Shown in pieces: positions 16,326 to 25,400 of a DNA stretch of 64,000 bases (the stretch's first letter is position 1; each line of letters opens with the position of its first letter). Both the position numbers and the translations under genes were made by a program. The stretch lies in assembly GCF_020687165.1 (NCBI RefSeq), contig NZ_JAJEQC010000010.1; one strand, written 5' to 3'. The stretch is from Hominenteromicrobium mulieris (GTDB lineage Bacteria > Bacillota > Clostridia > Oscillospirales > Acutalibacteraceae). The notes beneath the pieces are model-generated. The model was not told where the DNA came from and ran no database searches. It saw only the letters and a list, made by a program, of their open reading frames with translations.

Positions 16326-17378
16326 ATGCTTGAAATCAGCGAAATCATCGCGCAGGCGCAGCAAAAAGGCGCTTCCGATATTCATATTGTCACCGGCCTG
16401 CCGGTGAAATGCCGCATAGACGGCAAGGTGCAGAACCTCACGGAGAAAGTCCTCACGTGGGAAGACTGCGAATACTACGCAAAATGCCTTGCGGGCGACC
16501 TTTTCCACGAGATCGAATGCATCGGCGAGCTTGATTTGGCGCGGACGTTTCCGTGCGGAGCGCGAACCAGAATCAATCTGTTCCGCCAGCAGGGGGCGGT
16601 TTCGGCGGCGATCCGTATTTTGGCGGATACCATCCCGGAGATCGAGGCGTTGAATTTGCCGCCGGTCGTTTCCGAATTCCCGGAGTACCGCAGCGGCATC
16701 ATTTTAGTCACGGGTGAAACGGGTTCCGGCAAATCCACGACGTTGGCGGCGATTTTAAATCGCATCAACCATACGCGGCGCAGCCACATCATCACGCTGG
16801 AAGACCCGATTGAGTACATTTACGAGCCGGATCAGTGCATCATTAACCAGCGCGAGATCGGCAAAGACACCAGAAGCTACGCAGACGGCCTGCGGTCTAT
16901 CCTGCGTGAGGACCCGGACGTTATCCTCATCGGCGAGATGCGCGACCTCAATACCATTGAGACCGCATTGACGGCGGCGGAAACGGGCCACTTGGTCTTC
17001 GCCACCCTGCACACAAACTCCGCAGCGGATTCCGTTGACCGCATGGTGAACGTGTTCCCGGAGGGGCAGCAGCGTCAGATTCGATTGCAGCTTTCCACTA
17101 CGTTGCGTGCGGTGCTTTCGCAGCAGCTGTTGCCGAAGCGCGCAGGCGGCCGGGCGGCGGCGTGCGAAGTCATGATGGTGAACAGCGCCATCAAAAATTT
17201 AATCCGCGAGGGCAAGACCCCGCAGATTGACAGCTTCATTACCATGAACGCGCAGGACGGCAGCATTACGATGGATAATGCCCTGCTGAAAATGGTGCGC
17301 GAGGGCACCGTAACGTATGAAACGGCGCTCGGCTACGCCAGAGACCGAGAAGCGTTTTCCAAGGGAAGACGCGGCTAA
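16326..17378 (+). CDS. pilT: PilT-type pilus retraction ATPase
   Basis: PilT drives depolymerisation of the pilus, giving twitching movement and DNA or surface retraction. The 350-residue length is typical. Visible: KGASDIHIVTGLPV near the N-terminus, Walker A GETGSGKST at 130-138, the Asp box LREDPDVILIGEMRD, and the His box with HLVFATLHTNSAADSVDR. The retraction signature of the AIRNLIRE type appears as SAIKNLIREGKTPQ. No four-cysteine zinc site is present, as expected for PilT rather than PilB. It lies 81 bases after pilB and 27 before pilC, so it is in the same operon. Confidence 0.94.
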   Translation: MLEISEIIAQAQQKGASDIHIVTGLPVKCRIDGKVQNLTEKVLTWEDCEYYAKCLAGDLFHEIECIGELDLARTFPCGARTRINLFRQQGAVSAAIRILADTIPEIEALNLPPVVSEFPEYRSGIILVTGETGSGKSTTLAAILNRINHTRRSHIITLEDPIEYIYEPDQCIINQREIGKDTRSYADGLRSILREDPDVILIGEMRDLNTIETALTAAETGHLVFATLHTNSAADSVDRMVNVFPEGQQRQIRLQLSTTLRAVLSQQLLPKRAGGRAAACEVMMVNSAIKNLIREGKTPQIDSFITMNAQDGSITMDNALLKMVREGTVTYETALGYARDREAFSKGRRG

Positions 17379-17405
17379 ATTTAGGAAGAAAGCGAGGGAG
17401 CGGGC

Positions 17406-18614
17406 TTGACGACCTATAAATACAAAGGGCTTTCCCCGGACGGCGCAAAGCTTTCCGGCGTCATCAAAGCGTATAACGAGTTTGAAGCGGTCGCGCAGCT
17501 GCGCGAGACCTGCTCCGTCATCACCAAAATAGAAGAAGTCAAAGAGACGCAGAGCTGGAACAAACAGATCGGCACGAAGAAAATCAAAGACAAGGAGCTT
17601 GCCATCATTTGCTCGCAGTTCGCCATCATTTTGACTTCCGGTCTGCCCATTGTGCGCTGCGTGGAGATGGTTGCGGCACAGGCGCGCACCAAAGAACTGC
17701 AAAAAATGCTGAAAAAGGTCGCGGAGGACGTCTCCGGCGGTTACAGCCTTGCGCAAAGCTTTGAAAACAACGCTACGGGCTTTCCGACCACGTTTATTGA
17801 GACCGTACGCGCGGGCGAACAGTCCGGCACACTGGAAGAATGCTTTAAAAAACTACATAAGTATTACGATAAAACCGCTAAAATGAAAGCGAAGATCATC
17901 AGCACGCTCACGTATCCGGCAATTGTCATTTGCGTCGCCGTCATCGTGTTCATCATCATTATGGTGGTAGCCGTGCCGGCGTTTACAAGCGTGTTTCTGG
18001 AGCTCGGTACCGAGCTGCCGGGCATCACAAAGGGGCTCATCGCAACGTCGGATTTTCTCACGAACTACTGGTGGTCGCTTATTTTGATTGTGCTCGCGTT
18101 CTTCATCGGCAGGCTTCTGCTGAAAAAGAACGAAAAGGGGCGTGCGTTCCTTGCGGAAAACAAGCTAAAGCGCTCACCGCTCAAAAAAATGCACAGTCTG
18201 AACGCCGCTTCGCAGTTTGCAAGCACCATGAGCACCATGCTCACGGCGGGCTTGCCGATTACGAAAGCGCTGGAGGTCACGGCAAATGTGGCAGATAACT
18301 ACATGTTCGCGGTGTCCATCCGCAAAGTGCGGCAGGGCGTGGAGCAGGGCCGCAGCCTGGTGGACTGCATGAACGAGATTCCGTATTTTCCAAAGCTGCT
18401 CACCGAAATGGTGGGCGTGGGCGAACGCTCCGGCAACATGGAAGAAACGCTCACCGTCATCGGTGATTACTTCGATAACGAGGTCTCGGTGTTCACGCAG
18501 CGGTTGCTCTCTATGTTAGAGCCGGCCATCACCATTGTTTTGGCGGTCGTCACCGTCATTTTGCTGCTGGCCGTTTACCTGCCGATGTTCACCATGTATG
18601 GCAGCATCGTTTGA
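17406..18614 (+). CDS. pilC: PilC/GspF inner-membrane platform protein
   Basis: The membrane platform on which PilB and PilT act. The 402-residue protein shows the duplicated GspF domain: a first copy with LAIICSQFAIILTSGLPIVR (about residues 65-84) and GYSLAQSF, and a second with ASQFASTMSTMLTAGLPITK (about 274-293). Hydrophobic segments lie near residues 172-200, 218-238 and 374-396 (VTVILLLAVYLPMFTMYGSI). The start is a TTG at 17406 preceded by GAGGGAG, chosen because the family N-terminus YKYKGLSPDG begins there. Next in the operon is the major pilin. Confidence 0.94.
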   Translation: MTTYKYKGLSPDGAKLSGVIKAYNEFEAVAQLRETCSVITKIEEVKETQSWNKQIGTKKIKDKELAIICSQFAIILTSGLPIVRCVEMVAAQARTKELQKMLKKVAEDVSGGYSLAQSFENNATGFPTTFIETVRAGEQSGTLEECFKKLHKYYDKTAKMKAKIISTLTYPAIVICVAVIVFIIIMVVAVPAFTSVFLELGTELPGITKGLIATSDFLTNYWWSLILIVLAFFIGRLLLKKNEKGRAFLAENKLKRSPLKKMHSLNAASQFASTMSTMLTAGLPITKALEVTANVADNYMFAVSIRKVRQGVEQGRSLVDCMNEIPYFPKLLTEMVGVGERSGNMEETLTVIGDYFDNEVSVFTQRLLSMLEPAITIVLAVVTVILLLAVYLPMFTMYGSIV

Positions 18615-18630
18615 TTTATTTCGCTGTACC

Positions 18631-18704
18631 CCGTCGGCGATCCAACCCGAACCGGCGGAATACATAAATTTCGATGGTGAACCCCCAAAAGCACATCTTT
18701 GGGG
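18631..18704 (+). other. Two hairpins between pilC and pilA
   Basis: The first is a 7-bp stem with one G-T pair (18631-18637 with 18652-18658). The second is a 7-bp stem (18683-18689 with 18698-18704). Neither has a T-run. Their position ahead of the major pilin suggests mRNA processing or stabilisation that raises pilin yield relative to the rest of the operon; this is inference. Confidence 0.45.
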
Positions 18705-18739
18705 CGAGCAAAATTTCAATGAATTGGAGAATGGTTCTT

Positions 18740-19186
18740 ATGATGAACAAAATGCGTAAGATGAAGAATAAGAAGGGCTTCACGCTCATGGAAATGCTGA
18801 TTGTTGTTGCAATCATCGCAATCCTCATTGCTATTGCTATCCCGACCTTTGCTTCTTCTCTGAATAAGGCAAGAGTTGCAACCGACGAAGCTAACATCCG
18901 TTCCGGCTATGCTGCTGTTATGACTGAGATTTTGACCGATGAAGCTCATAATGTTGAGGGTAGTACAACTGGTACTACTCCTGCTACCTTCACGCTGAAG
19001 AAAGATGGTACTGTTTCCACGACGGCTGGCGATGATGCATATACCACACAGGGTAAACCGTCTGATAATGTTGAAATTGCAGGCAAGTCTGTAAATAAGT
19101 GGGAAAAGGGTCAGAATGTTACTTACACATATCACTATGATACCAACACGATTGATATCAAAGTTGGCGCTGGCACTGGTGACTAA
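18740..19186 (+). CDS. pilA: Type IV major pilin (prepilin)
   Basis: A 148-residue prepilin with a short basic leader ending MKNKKG, then the class III cleavage site G/FTLMEM with Glu at +5. A long hydrophobic helix follows (VVAIIAILIAIAIPTFASSL). The globular part is short, Thr/Gly/Asp-rich and has no cysteines. I chose the ATG at 18740 because TTGGAGA lies 9 bases upstream; ATG at 18743 is also possible. It is the most pilin-like gene of the operon and is flanked by hairpins, consistent with high expression. Its wobble bases look more AT-rich than those of neighbouring genes, by eye. Confidence 0.93.
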   Translation: MMNKMRKMKNKKGFTLMEMLIVVAIIAILIAIAIPTFASSLNKARVATDEANIRSGYAAVMTEILTDEAHNVEGSTTGTTPATFTLKKDGTVSTTAGDDAYTTQGKPSDNVEIAGKSVNKWEKGQNVTYTYHYDTNTIDIKVGAGTGD

Positions 19187-19223
19187 TCTCGCCTAATCAG
19201 CGTTTTTTACAACTCTTAATTGA

Positions 19224-19280
19224 AACAAATCTATTGAGGGGGCCGGGGGTTGCGGCTCCCCCGCGATTTGTTCATTTGAT
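19224..19280 (+). terminator. Strong hairpin with T-run after pilA (attenuator)
   Basis: An outer 8-bp stem (19224-19231 with 19265-19272) encloses a G5/C5 stem (19238-19242 with 19258-19262), and a T-rich tract follows. Since pilD and the rest of the operon lack an obvious promoter, it probably acts as a partial terminator that gives more pilA message than downstream message. Confidence 0.6.
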
Positions 19281-19316
19281 TTTTCACTTTAGGTTTTCAT
19301 AAAAAGGGGACGCAGT

Positions 19317-20129
19317 ATGCTTTGGGTTTCACCGGCGATTACAATTTATATTTGTGTGCTTACGGTGGTGCTCGGCGCGTGCATGGGAAGCTTTCTCAAC
19401 TGCATGGCGTGGCGTATCGTCCACGGCGAATCTGTTTTACACGGGCGCTCGCACTGCGACGTCTGCGGCCACGTGCTCGGCGCGGGAGATTTAATTCCCG
19501 TTGTGAGCTACATTATCCACAAAGGCCGCTGCAAATACTGCGGCGCAAAGCTCTCTGCGGGACATGTCTTTGCGGAAGTGTTAACGGCGCTTACGTTTTT
19601 GCTGCTCGTGCTAAAATATGATATTTCGCTCCAAGCCCTTGAATACATTTTGCTGGCGTGCCTGCTGCTCGCCGCTGCATTCACGGATTTGGAGGGGTAT
19701 ATGATCCCGGACCGTTTCATCGTGACGGGGATCGTCGTGCGTGTTGTTTTCCTGTTTTTGCAGGGGAACATGCTCGAAAACCTCATGGATGCGCTGCTCG
19801 GCGGCTTCGCCGTTGGCGGCGGTTTACTGCTCATTGTGCTCTTATACGAAAAAGTGCGCCAAAAGGAAGCCATGGGCGGCGGCGATATTAAACTGCTGTT
19901 CCTCACCGGCCTGTTTCTCGGCTGGCAGCGGAACATTCTGTGCCTGCTCATCGCGTGCGTGCTCGGCATCGTCTTCGCGTTTATTTTCCCGGAAAAACGT
20001 ACCACAGGAGACGGGGCAGAGGAAGAAGACGGAAAGCTTTTTCCGTGGGGGCCGTCCATCTCGGCGGCAGCGATTCTCACGCTCCTTTGCGGCAGCGAGA
20101 TCATCGGCGCGTATTTGAGCTTATTTTAA
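19317..20129 (+). CDS. pilD: Prepilin leader peptidase / N-methyltransferase
   Basis: PilD cuts the leader from prepilins at Gly/Phe and methylates the new N-terminus. The 270-residue polytopic membrane protein carries both catalytic aspartates of this aspartic protease family: Asp124 in TDLEGYMIPD and Asp190 in the GGGDIKLL motif. It also has the cytoplasmic four-cysteine site of bifunctional enzymes (CDVCGH and CKYCGA). Start ATG at 19317 after AAGGGGA. Its substrates here should be PilA, the giant pilin-like protein and the minor pilins. Confidence 0.95.
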   Translation: MLWVSPAITIYICVLTVVLGACMGSFLNCMAWRIVHGESVLHGRSHCDVCGHVLGAGDLIPVVSYIIHKGRCKYCGAKLSAGHVFAEVLTALTFLLLVLKYDISLQALEYILLACLLLAAAFTDLEGYMIPDRFIVTGIVVRVVFLFLQGNMLENLMDALLGGFAVGGGLLLIVLLYEKVRQKEAMGGGDIKLLFLTGLFLGWQRNILCLLIACVLGIVFAFIFPEKRTTGDGAEEEDGKLFPWGPSISAAAILTLLCGSEIIGAYLSLF

Positions 20130-20194
20130 CGGAAAGAACAAAAGCTTTACAGCTTGACGGATAGGGATAAAGAAGAAAGCGAGGTGTCTGTACC

Positions 20195-21196
20195 ATGCCC
20201 GGACAAATCACGGCATTCGACATTGGTGAGTGCATGGTAAAAGCCGCGTGCCTTACAGGCGGCAAACTGAAAAAGGTTATGGCGAAAGAATTGCCGGATA
20301 ATATGGTCTCCGGCGGCGAAATCGTCTCCATGGACGCCATGGCGGATTTTATCAAGGAAATGGCGAAAGAAAACGGCATCTCCCGCGGTGCGGCGGCGGT
20401 CATTCTGCCCGGCACGCTGGTGTTCACCCGCAACGTGACCGTGCCCGCCATGACGGACGGCCAACTGTTGTATAACCTGCCGTTTGAATTTAAAGATTAC
20501 CTGACGCAGGAAAAGAATAAGTATTATTTCGACTACGCCGTGCAGGATACGGTGAAAGACGAAGAGGGCAATGTGAAAGAATTGCAGCTTTTCGTTTGCG
20601 CCACCTTAAAAAGCACCGTGGAAGAATATCGCGCCATGCTGCGCCGTGCGGGCTTCAATTTGAAGGTCGCCATGCCGGAGGAATGCGCCTACGCTGCGCT
20701 GACGGAGGATTACATGCAGCGCACAAATGCGCCTGCGGGCAGCGATTACTGCTTTGTAGACCTCGGCCACAACGGCATCCGTATGCACATTTTGCAGGAC
20801 GGCGATTTCACCACGAAGCGCTCCGTCGACCTCGGCCTGCGCGACCTTGAGCAGACGATTTCCGATGTGCGCGGCGTGGATATTCACATGGCACACGCAC
20901 ACATTTTGTCCGATTACAACGACGTGCTTTCCGAAGACGTGAGCGCCGAGCTTTTCAACCGCATGGCGATCGAAATCATGAAGGCCGTCAACTTCTATAA
21001 CTACAATAACCGCGAGCGCTCGCTCCGGAGAATTTATCTTTGCGGCGGCGGTGTGGCGGTAGATCAGATCCGCGCGGCCATCTGCCGTGTGACGGATCTG
21101 GACGTACATAACGCCGAGGAGCTGCTTCCTCAGCACGACGCATTGGAAGCGGCGTGGCTTTACATCAAAGCGATCGGCTGCGCGCTGCAAAAGTAA
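20195..21196 (+). CDS. pilM: Pilus assembly protein PilM (actin-like)
   Basis: A 333-residue cytoplasmic protein of the PilM/actin fold that links the pilus motor to PilN. Motifs: ITAFDIGECMVKAACL (phosphate-1-like loop) at the N-terminus, DYCFVDLGHNGIRMHIL (about 184-200) and RRIYLCGGGVAVDQIRAAI near residue 280 (adenosine-site region). The length is close to the usual 350. It starts 65 bases after pilD and is followed 12 bases later by the PilN-like gene, the normal pilM-N-O order. Confidence 0.88.
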   Translation: MPGQITAFDIGECMVKAACLTGGKLKKVMAKELPDNMVSGGEIVSMDAMADFIKEMAKENGISRGAAAVILPGTLVFTRNVTVPAMTDGQLLYNLPFEFKDYLTQEKNKYYFDYAVQDTVKDEEGNVKELQLFVCATLKSTVEEYRAMLRRAGFNLKVAMPEECAYAALTEDYMQRTNAPAGSDYCFVDLGHNGIRMHILQDGDFTTKRSVDLGLRDLEQTISDVRGVDIHMAHAHILSDYNDVLSEDVSAELFNRMAIEIMKAVNFYNYNNRERSLRRIYLCGGGVAVDQIRAAICRVTDLDVHNAEELLPQHDALEAAWLYIKAIGCALQK

Positions 21197-21208
21197 GGAG
21201 GCGTTGGA

Positions 21209-21829
21209 ATGAAGCTTGAACTCGGCATGGGGAACGGCGCCAAAAAGCCCGTAAAATACCCCACCAAAAGAACCGTCAACCTTGCAAAGCGCGAGTCGCA
21301 CTCCCAAAGCGTCATGACGCTTTCTATCGGCACGGCGGTCATTATCGTGCTTGTGGTGCTCGTCGTGAAATTTGGCGTACTTGACCAGCTTGCGCGCCAA
21401 AGTGCCGCAGAAAGTGCTTACAACACCGTGCATGCCCAGTATACCGAAATGCAGAGCGCCGTGGAGAAATACCCCGAGGTCGAAGAGGAGTACCGCACCT
21501 ATTCCAGAAAATGGATGCAGCAGGAGGATTCCGGCGCGTTCGTTTCTGTGGACAGACAGGAAGTGCTCGACCTCATGGAGAACTGTCTGCAGCCCTACGG
21601 CACGATAAAGGCCGTCACCATTTCGGACGATGTGATGATTGTTTCCGTGTCCGGCATGAATCTGCAGGAGATTTCCGCTATGTTTGAGATTTTACAGCAG
21701 CAGCCCATTGTAAAGGCTGCTGACCTTACAATCGCCTCCACCGAAAAAACGGCAGGCGAAGACCTCGATTTCTCCGTGACGATCACATTACAGCCGGCTG
21801 ACACGGCGGAAGGGGAGGCCACAGCATGA
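21209..21829 (+). CDS. pilN: PilN-like pilus alignment protein
   Basis: A 206-residue protein with a short cytoplasmic tail containing KKPVKYPTKRTVNLAKRE, one membrane helix (about residues 36-55) and an extracytoplasmic coiled-coil plus ferredoxin-like domain. Sequence identity to known PilN is not obvious. The call rests on topology, size, the basic N-terminal tail that would contact PilM, and its place between pilM and a pilO-like gene. Its stop codon overlaps the ATG of the next gene by 4 bases, indicating translational coupling. Confidence 0.7.
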   Translation: MKLELGMGNGAKKPVKYPTKRTVNLAKRESHSQSVMTLSIGTAVIIVLVVLVVKFGVLDQLARQSAAESAYNTVHAQYTEMQSAVEKYPEVEEEYRTYSRKWMQQEDSGAFVSVDRQEVLDLMENCLQPYGTIKAVTISDDVMIVSVSGMNLQEISAMFEILQQQPIVKAADLTIASTEKTAGEDLDFSVTITLQPADTAEGEATA

Positions 21830-22368
21830 AAAGAGCCTTTACAACGCGCGAAAAAGTGATGCTGCTCGTCCTCACTGTGCTGCTCATCGTCATCGCATAT
21901 TTTAAGCTCATCTTGGAGCCCATCAACAATTCCATCGACGAGTATCAGTCCGAAACGGCCGCGGAGCAGGACGAGATTTTGCAGAATACCGAGCTTTTGA
22001 CGCGTATGAACCAAATGCAGAAGGAGCTTGAGGAAATTTATGCCGCGGGCGACCCCACGCCGATTCCGAATTATGACAATTCCGGCAAGCTGCTCGTTGA
22101 GCTGAACAGCATTCTTTCGGCTTCCGTCGATTATTCGCTGGATTTCGGTCAGGTCTCGGCACTGAACGATGGCTACATCATGTGCCGCCCCATCAACATG
22201 GCCTTTACAACGAACACCTACGCCGAAACGCGCGCCATCATTGATGCGCTGCATAACAGCGATTTTACAAACCAAATATCGGACATCAGCGTGCAGTTTG
22301 AAAATTCCGGCAGCTCCGGCAATGTGCAGGTAAACCTGTATATTACGTATTTTGAACTTCAAAAATAG
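21826..22368 (+). CDS. pilO: PilO-like pilus alignment protein
   Basis: A 180-residue bitopic protein with a short basic N-terminus, a membrane helix (VMLLVLTVLLIVIAYFKLI, about residues 11-29), then a coiled-coil segment (about 30-70) and a small alpha/beta domain. This is the PilO layout; PilN and PilO heterodimers align the platform and the fibre. It is assigned by topology and gene order; individual PilO residues are not recognised. Start ATG at 21826 overlaps the preceding stop (ATGA). Confidence 0.7.
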   Translation: MKRAFTTREKVMLLVLTVLLIVIAYFKLILEPINNSIDEYQSETAAEQDEILQNTELLTRMNQMQKELEEIYAAGDPTPIPNYDNSGKLLVELNSILSASVDYSLDFGQVSALNDGYIMCRPINMAFTTNTYAETRAIIDALHNSDFTNQISDISVQFENSGSSGNVQVNLYITYFELQK

Positions 22369-22383
22369 CTGGTGCAACACAGG

Positions 22384-22412
22384 CCGGAAGCTGTTTTTTG
22401 CTTGCCGGTTTT
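22384..22412 (+). terminator. Hairpin with T-run upstream of the giant pilin-like gene
   Basis: An 8-bp stem with one bulged base (22384-22391 with 22400-22408) is followed by TTTTC. It is probably a weak or partial terminator inside the operon. A TATACT at 22430-22435 could be a -10 box for a local promoter, but its -35 box is poor. Confidence 0.5.
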
Positions 22413-22473
22413 CTGTGTTTAAAAAGACTTATACTGTTTTACGGTTTCCATATTTTTCTCAGGAGCAAAACGC

Positions 22474-25400
22474 ATGAATTTTTCACGGGATATGAAGAAT
22501 TTGAAAAATAGAAGAAAGGGGAAAGCCGGCTTTACCATGTCCGAGCTTTTGATCGTTGTGGCCATTGTCATCGTGCTGTTTGCCGTGGCGGTTCTCTCGC
22601 TTGTGACGATCCGGAAGAATCTGCGCCAAAAAGAACTCGACAGTAAAGCGGAGATCCTTTACGTTGCCGTGCAGAATCGCATGTCCGAGCTGCGCGCCGG
22701 CGGCTACGAAAGCCTTTATCAGTACGATGAAAAAAAGGATAACGGCGTTGCAAAGGTTGGTCTCATTCCGCTGGATGCTCCCGAAGAAGATGCGGAAGAC
22801 GCCATCACAAAAGACACGCTCTGCTACGTCGTTTCCGCAGACCGCGTGGCGGTCGGCAAGGCGGCAGCTTCCGTTCTGCCGGAATCTTCCGTAGATGCCG
22901 AGCTTTGGAACAACCACTGGGTTATCGAGTACGACCCCGAAAGCGGCAGTGTGTACGGCGCGTTTTACAGCGAAGAGGAGATCACAAGCGGTGATGTCTC
23001 CACCACGCTGCCCACATACTTAAACCGTATGCGTGTGCGTCAAACCCGCCTGCACAACGGTGCGAAGATCGGCTACTACGGCGGTGCGCGTGTGATCTCC
23101 GGCACAACCGACACTCTAAAGCCGGACATCTCCATCGATAACCGCGAGAAGCTGACGGCAACGTTCTACTGCAACAACCCCTATGCCGATGAGCTGACGT
23201 TCAATATCAAGGTTTCGGACGGCCGGAACGAATATGTAAAGGTCGTAAAATACAGCGAGCTTCGCCAGCTGAACAGCAAAACTTGGTACTACACGTGGGT
23301 TATGGATAGCTTGGAAAGCGAAAAGACGCGCTTCTATAATCAGACCGACCATAAGCTTGCGTGCGGCACAGACATCACCGTCACGCTTTCCGTAGAAAGC
23401 CAAAACGCCAATGTGGACGGCAAAAGCTACACCCGCAAAACGAACAGCCTGTTCCGCTATGCCGAAGGCACCCCGGCCGGCACGGCGCTCATCGCCTACG
23501 GCCGCCATTTGCAGAATTTGGACGAGGCCTCCCATGTTTCCAAGACGATTACCAGCGCCGTGCAGGTCAGTGACCTTTCTTTTGCGGATGATACCGCCGA
23601 CAACGAAGACTGGTATTCCTTTTACCGCGACACCTTTACGCCCATCACAAATAAGTATCTCAAAAGCTATGACGGCTATTCCGAGGTCGATAACGTAAAG
23701 CTGTATTCCTCTATCTCGAATTTGCATATTACAGATACGTCTAAGAGCGATGTTGGTCTGTTCAGTACATTTAACGGTGAGATCAAAAACGTGACGCTTA
23801 CCGGCATGAGGATTGATAATGGAGGCCAGAACGTCGGTGCGCTCATCGGTTCTGTTTCCGATACCGTGAAAATCACAAATACCCGTGTATACCTCAGCTC
23901 CAAAAAGGGCGACCTCGCAGATATCGAAACGGTCGATTCCCCGGAAAAAGTGAAGCCGTGGCTCGAGGGTAAAGTCGTCGGCGGACTTATCGGCATGGTG
24001 ACGAAAACGGGCAGCGTATCCGTTACGGACAGCTCCGCGTCTACGGTCATTCGTGCAGACGGCGGCGCAGCAGGCGGCCTCATCGGTGCCGTGTATCATG
24101 CGGCAACGATAACCGATTCCTATGCGGATTGCTATTTGACGGCAGCCAGAACGGGCGGCCTTATCGCAAAGGCAGAGGGCGGGTCTGAAGTGGCCGCAAC
24201 GGGAACCTCTATCACCTTAAAGGATTTCTATGCAGCGGGTTACCAAACGGCGACCGTCGATGCTTTCGGCTTAGTAGGCGGCTCCAATGTGAACGCTACA
24301 GGCGGTTATTCTGCGTGTGTTTACAATGTTGAAGAAAACGCAAAGGTTCATTCCACGGTCAATGCAATGGGCAGTGCCTCAAAGGTATATTATCTGACAG
24401 ACGGCGGTCTTTCCGAAGGCGGCACAAGCAAGTGGGAAAACGACAATCAAACCAAGCCGAAAACCTATAAAGAACTCAGTGAATCGGGCTTTGCAAAAAA
24501 AGAAATCTCCGAGGCGTTCACGTCGTCCTCCGGCGCGGCTACGTTTCCGTATAACTTGATGGATCAGGGCCTTACGTATTACACGTATCCGCGCCTTGAA
24601 AAGCTGAACCACTACGGCGACTGGCAGGCGGAGTTTGAATCCGGCGCACTGGTTTATTACGAGCGCTACGAAGACGAAACTTACGGCTTCTACGGCGCGA
24701 ACCTTTCCACGCTCAAAACGAGTAAGTTTGTCGTCGGCGACGGCTATGCGCTGGCGTATATCGAAAAGAAAGATGCGACCGATAACGTTACCGTGACGTA
24801 TGCAAACGACCAAACGGCACGGGTATCGTTTGGTAGCGCAATTGAAACGACTGACGACGCGACAAATACGAAGTATTATCTCTATCCGCTCTCAAAAGAG
24901 GTCGTCAACACCAAGTATATCGACACCGCAGAGCCGGATACATTCTACCAGAAGATCACGATAGAAGACACCGCAAACAACACGAATACGGAGTATTACT
25001 ACAATCCGCATTTCGCAAAAACGGTGACGGTCAACGAAAATAAGCCGCAAGCGCCGGAAACGGTCTGCATCCGCTCCGCCCGCCAGCTGTATGCGTTGAG
25101 CCTTTACTACCCGCAGTATGCGGATGCCGTAAAGGACAGTGTGTTCCGTCAGGAACTCAACATCGATTACAGCAGGTATGAGTGGACAAAATATGATGAC
25201 GTTGTGCCTGCAAAGATTAGCACACAGGCGCCGATCGGCACAGGGGATAAACCGTTTACGGCTGTGTATAACGGCGGCTGCAATACGATAGGGGAAATTT
25301 CCTTTAAAGCAAAATCCCTTTACATCGGCATGTTCGGTTATACGTCGTCCGCTGCCGCGGTGCGCAATGTGTTCCTTGTCGGCGACGGCAGTAACACGGT

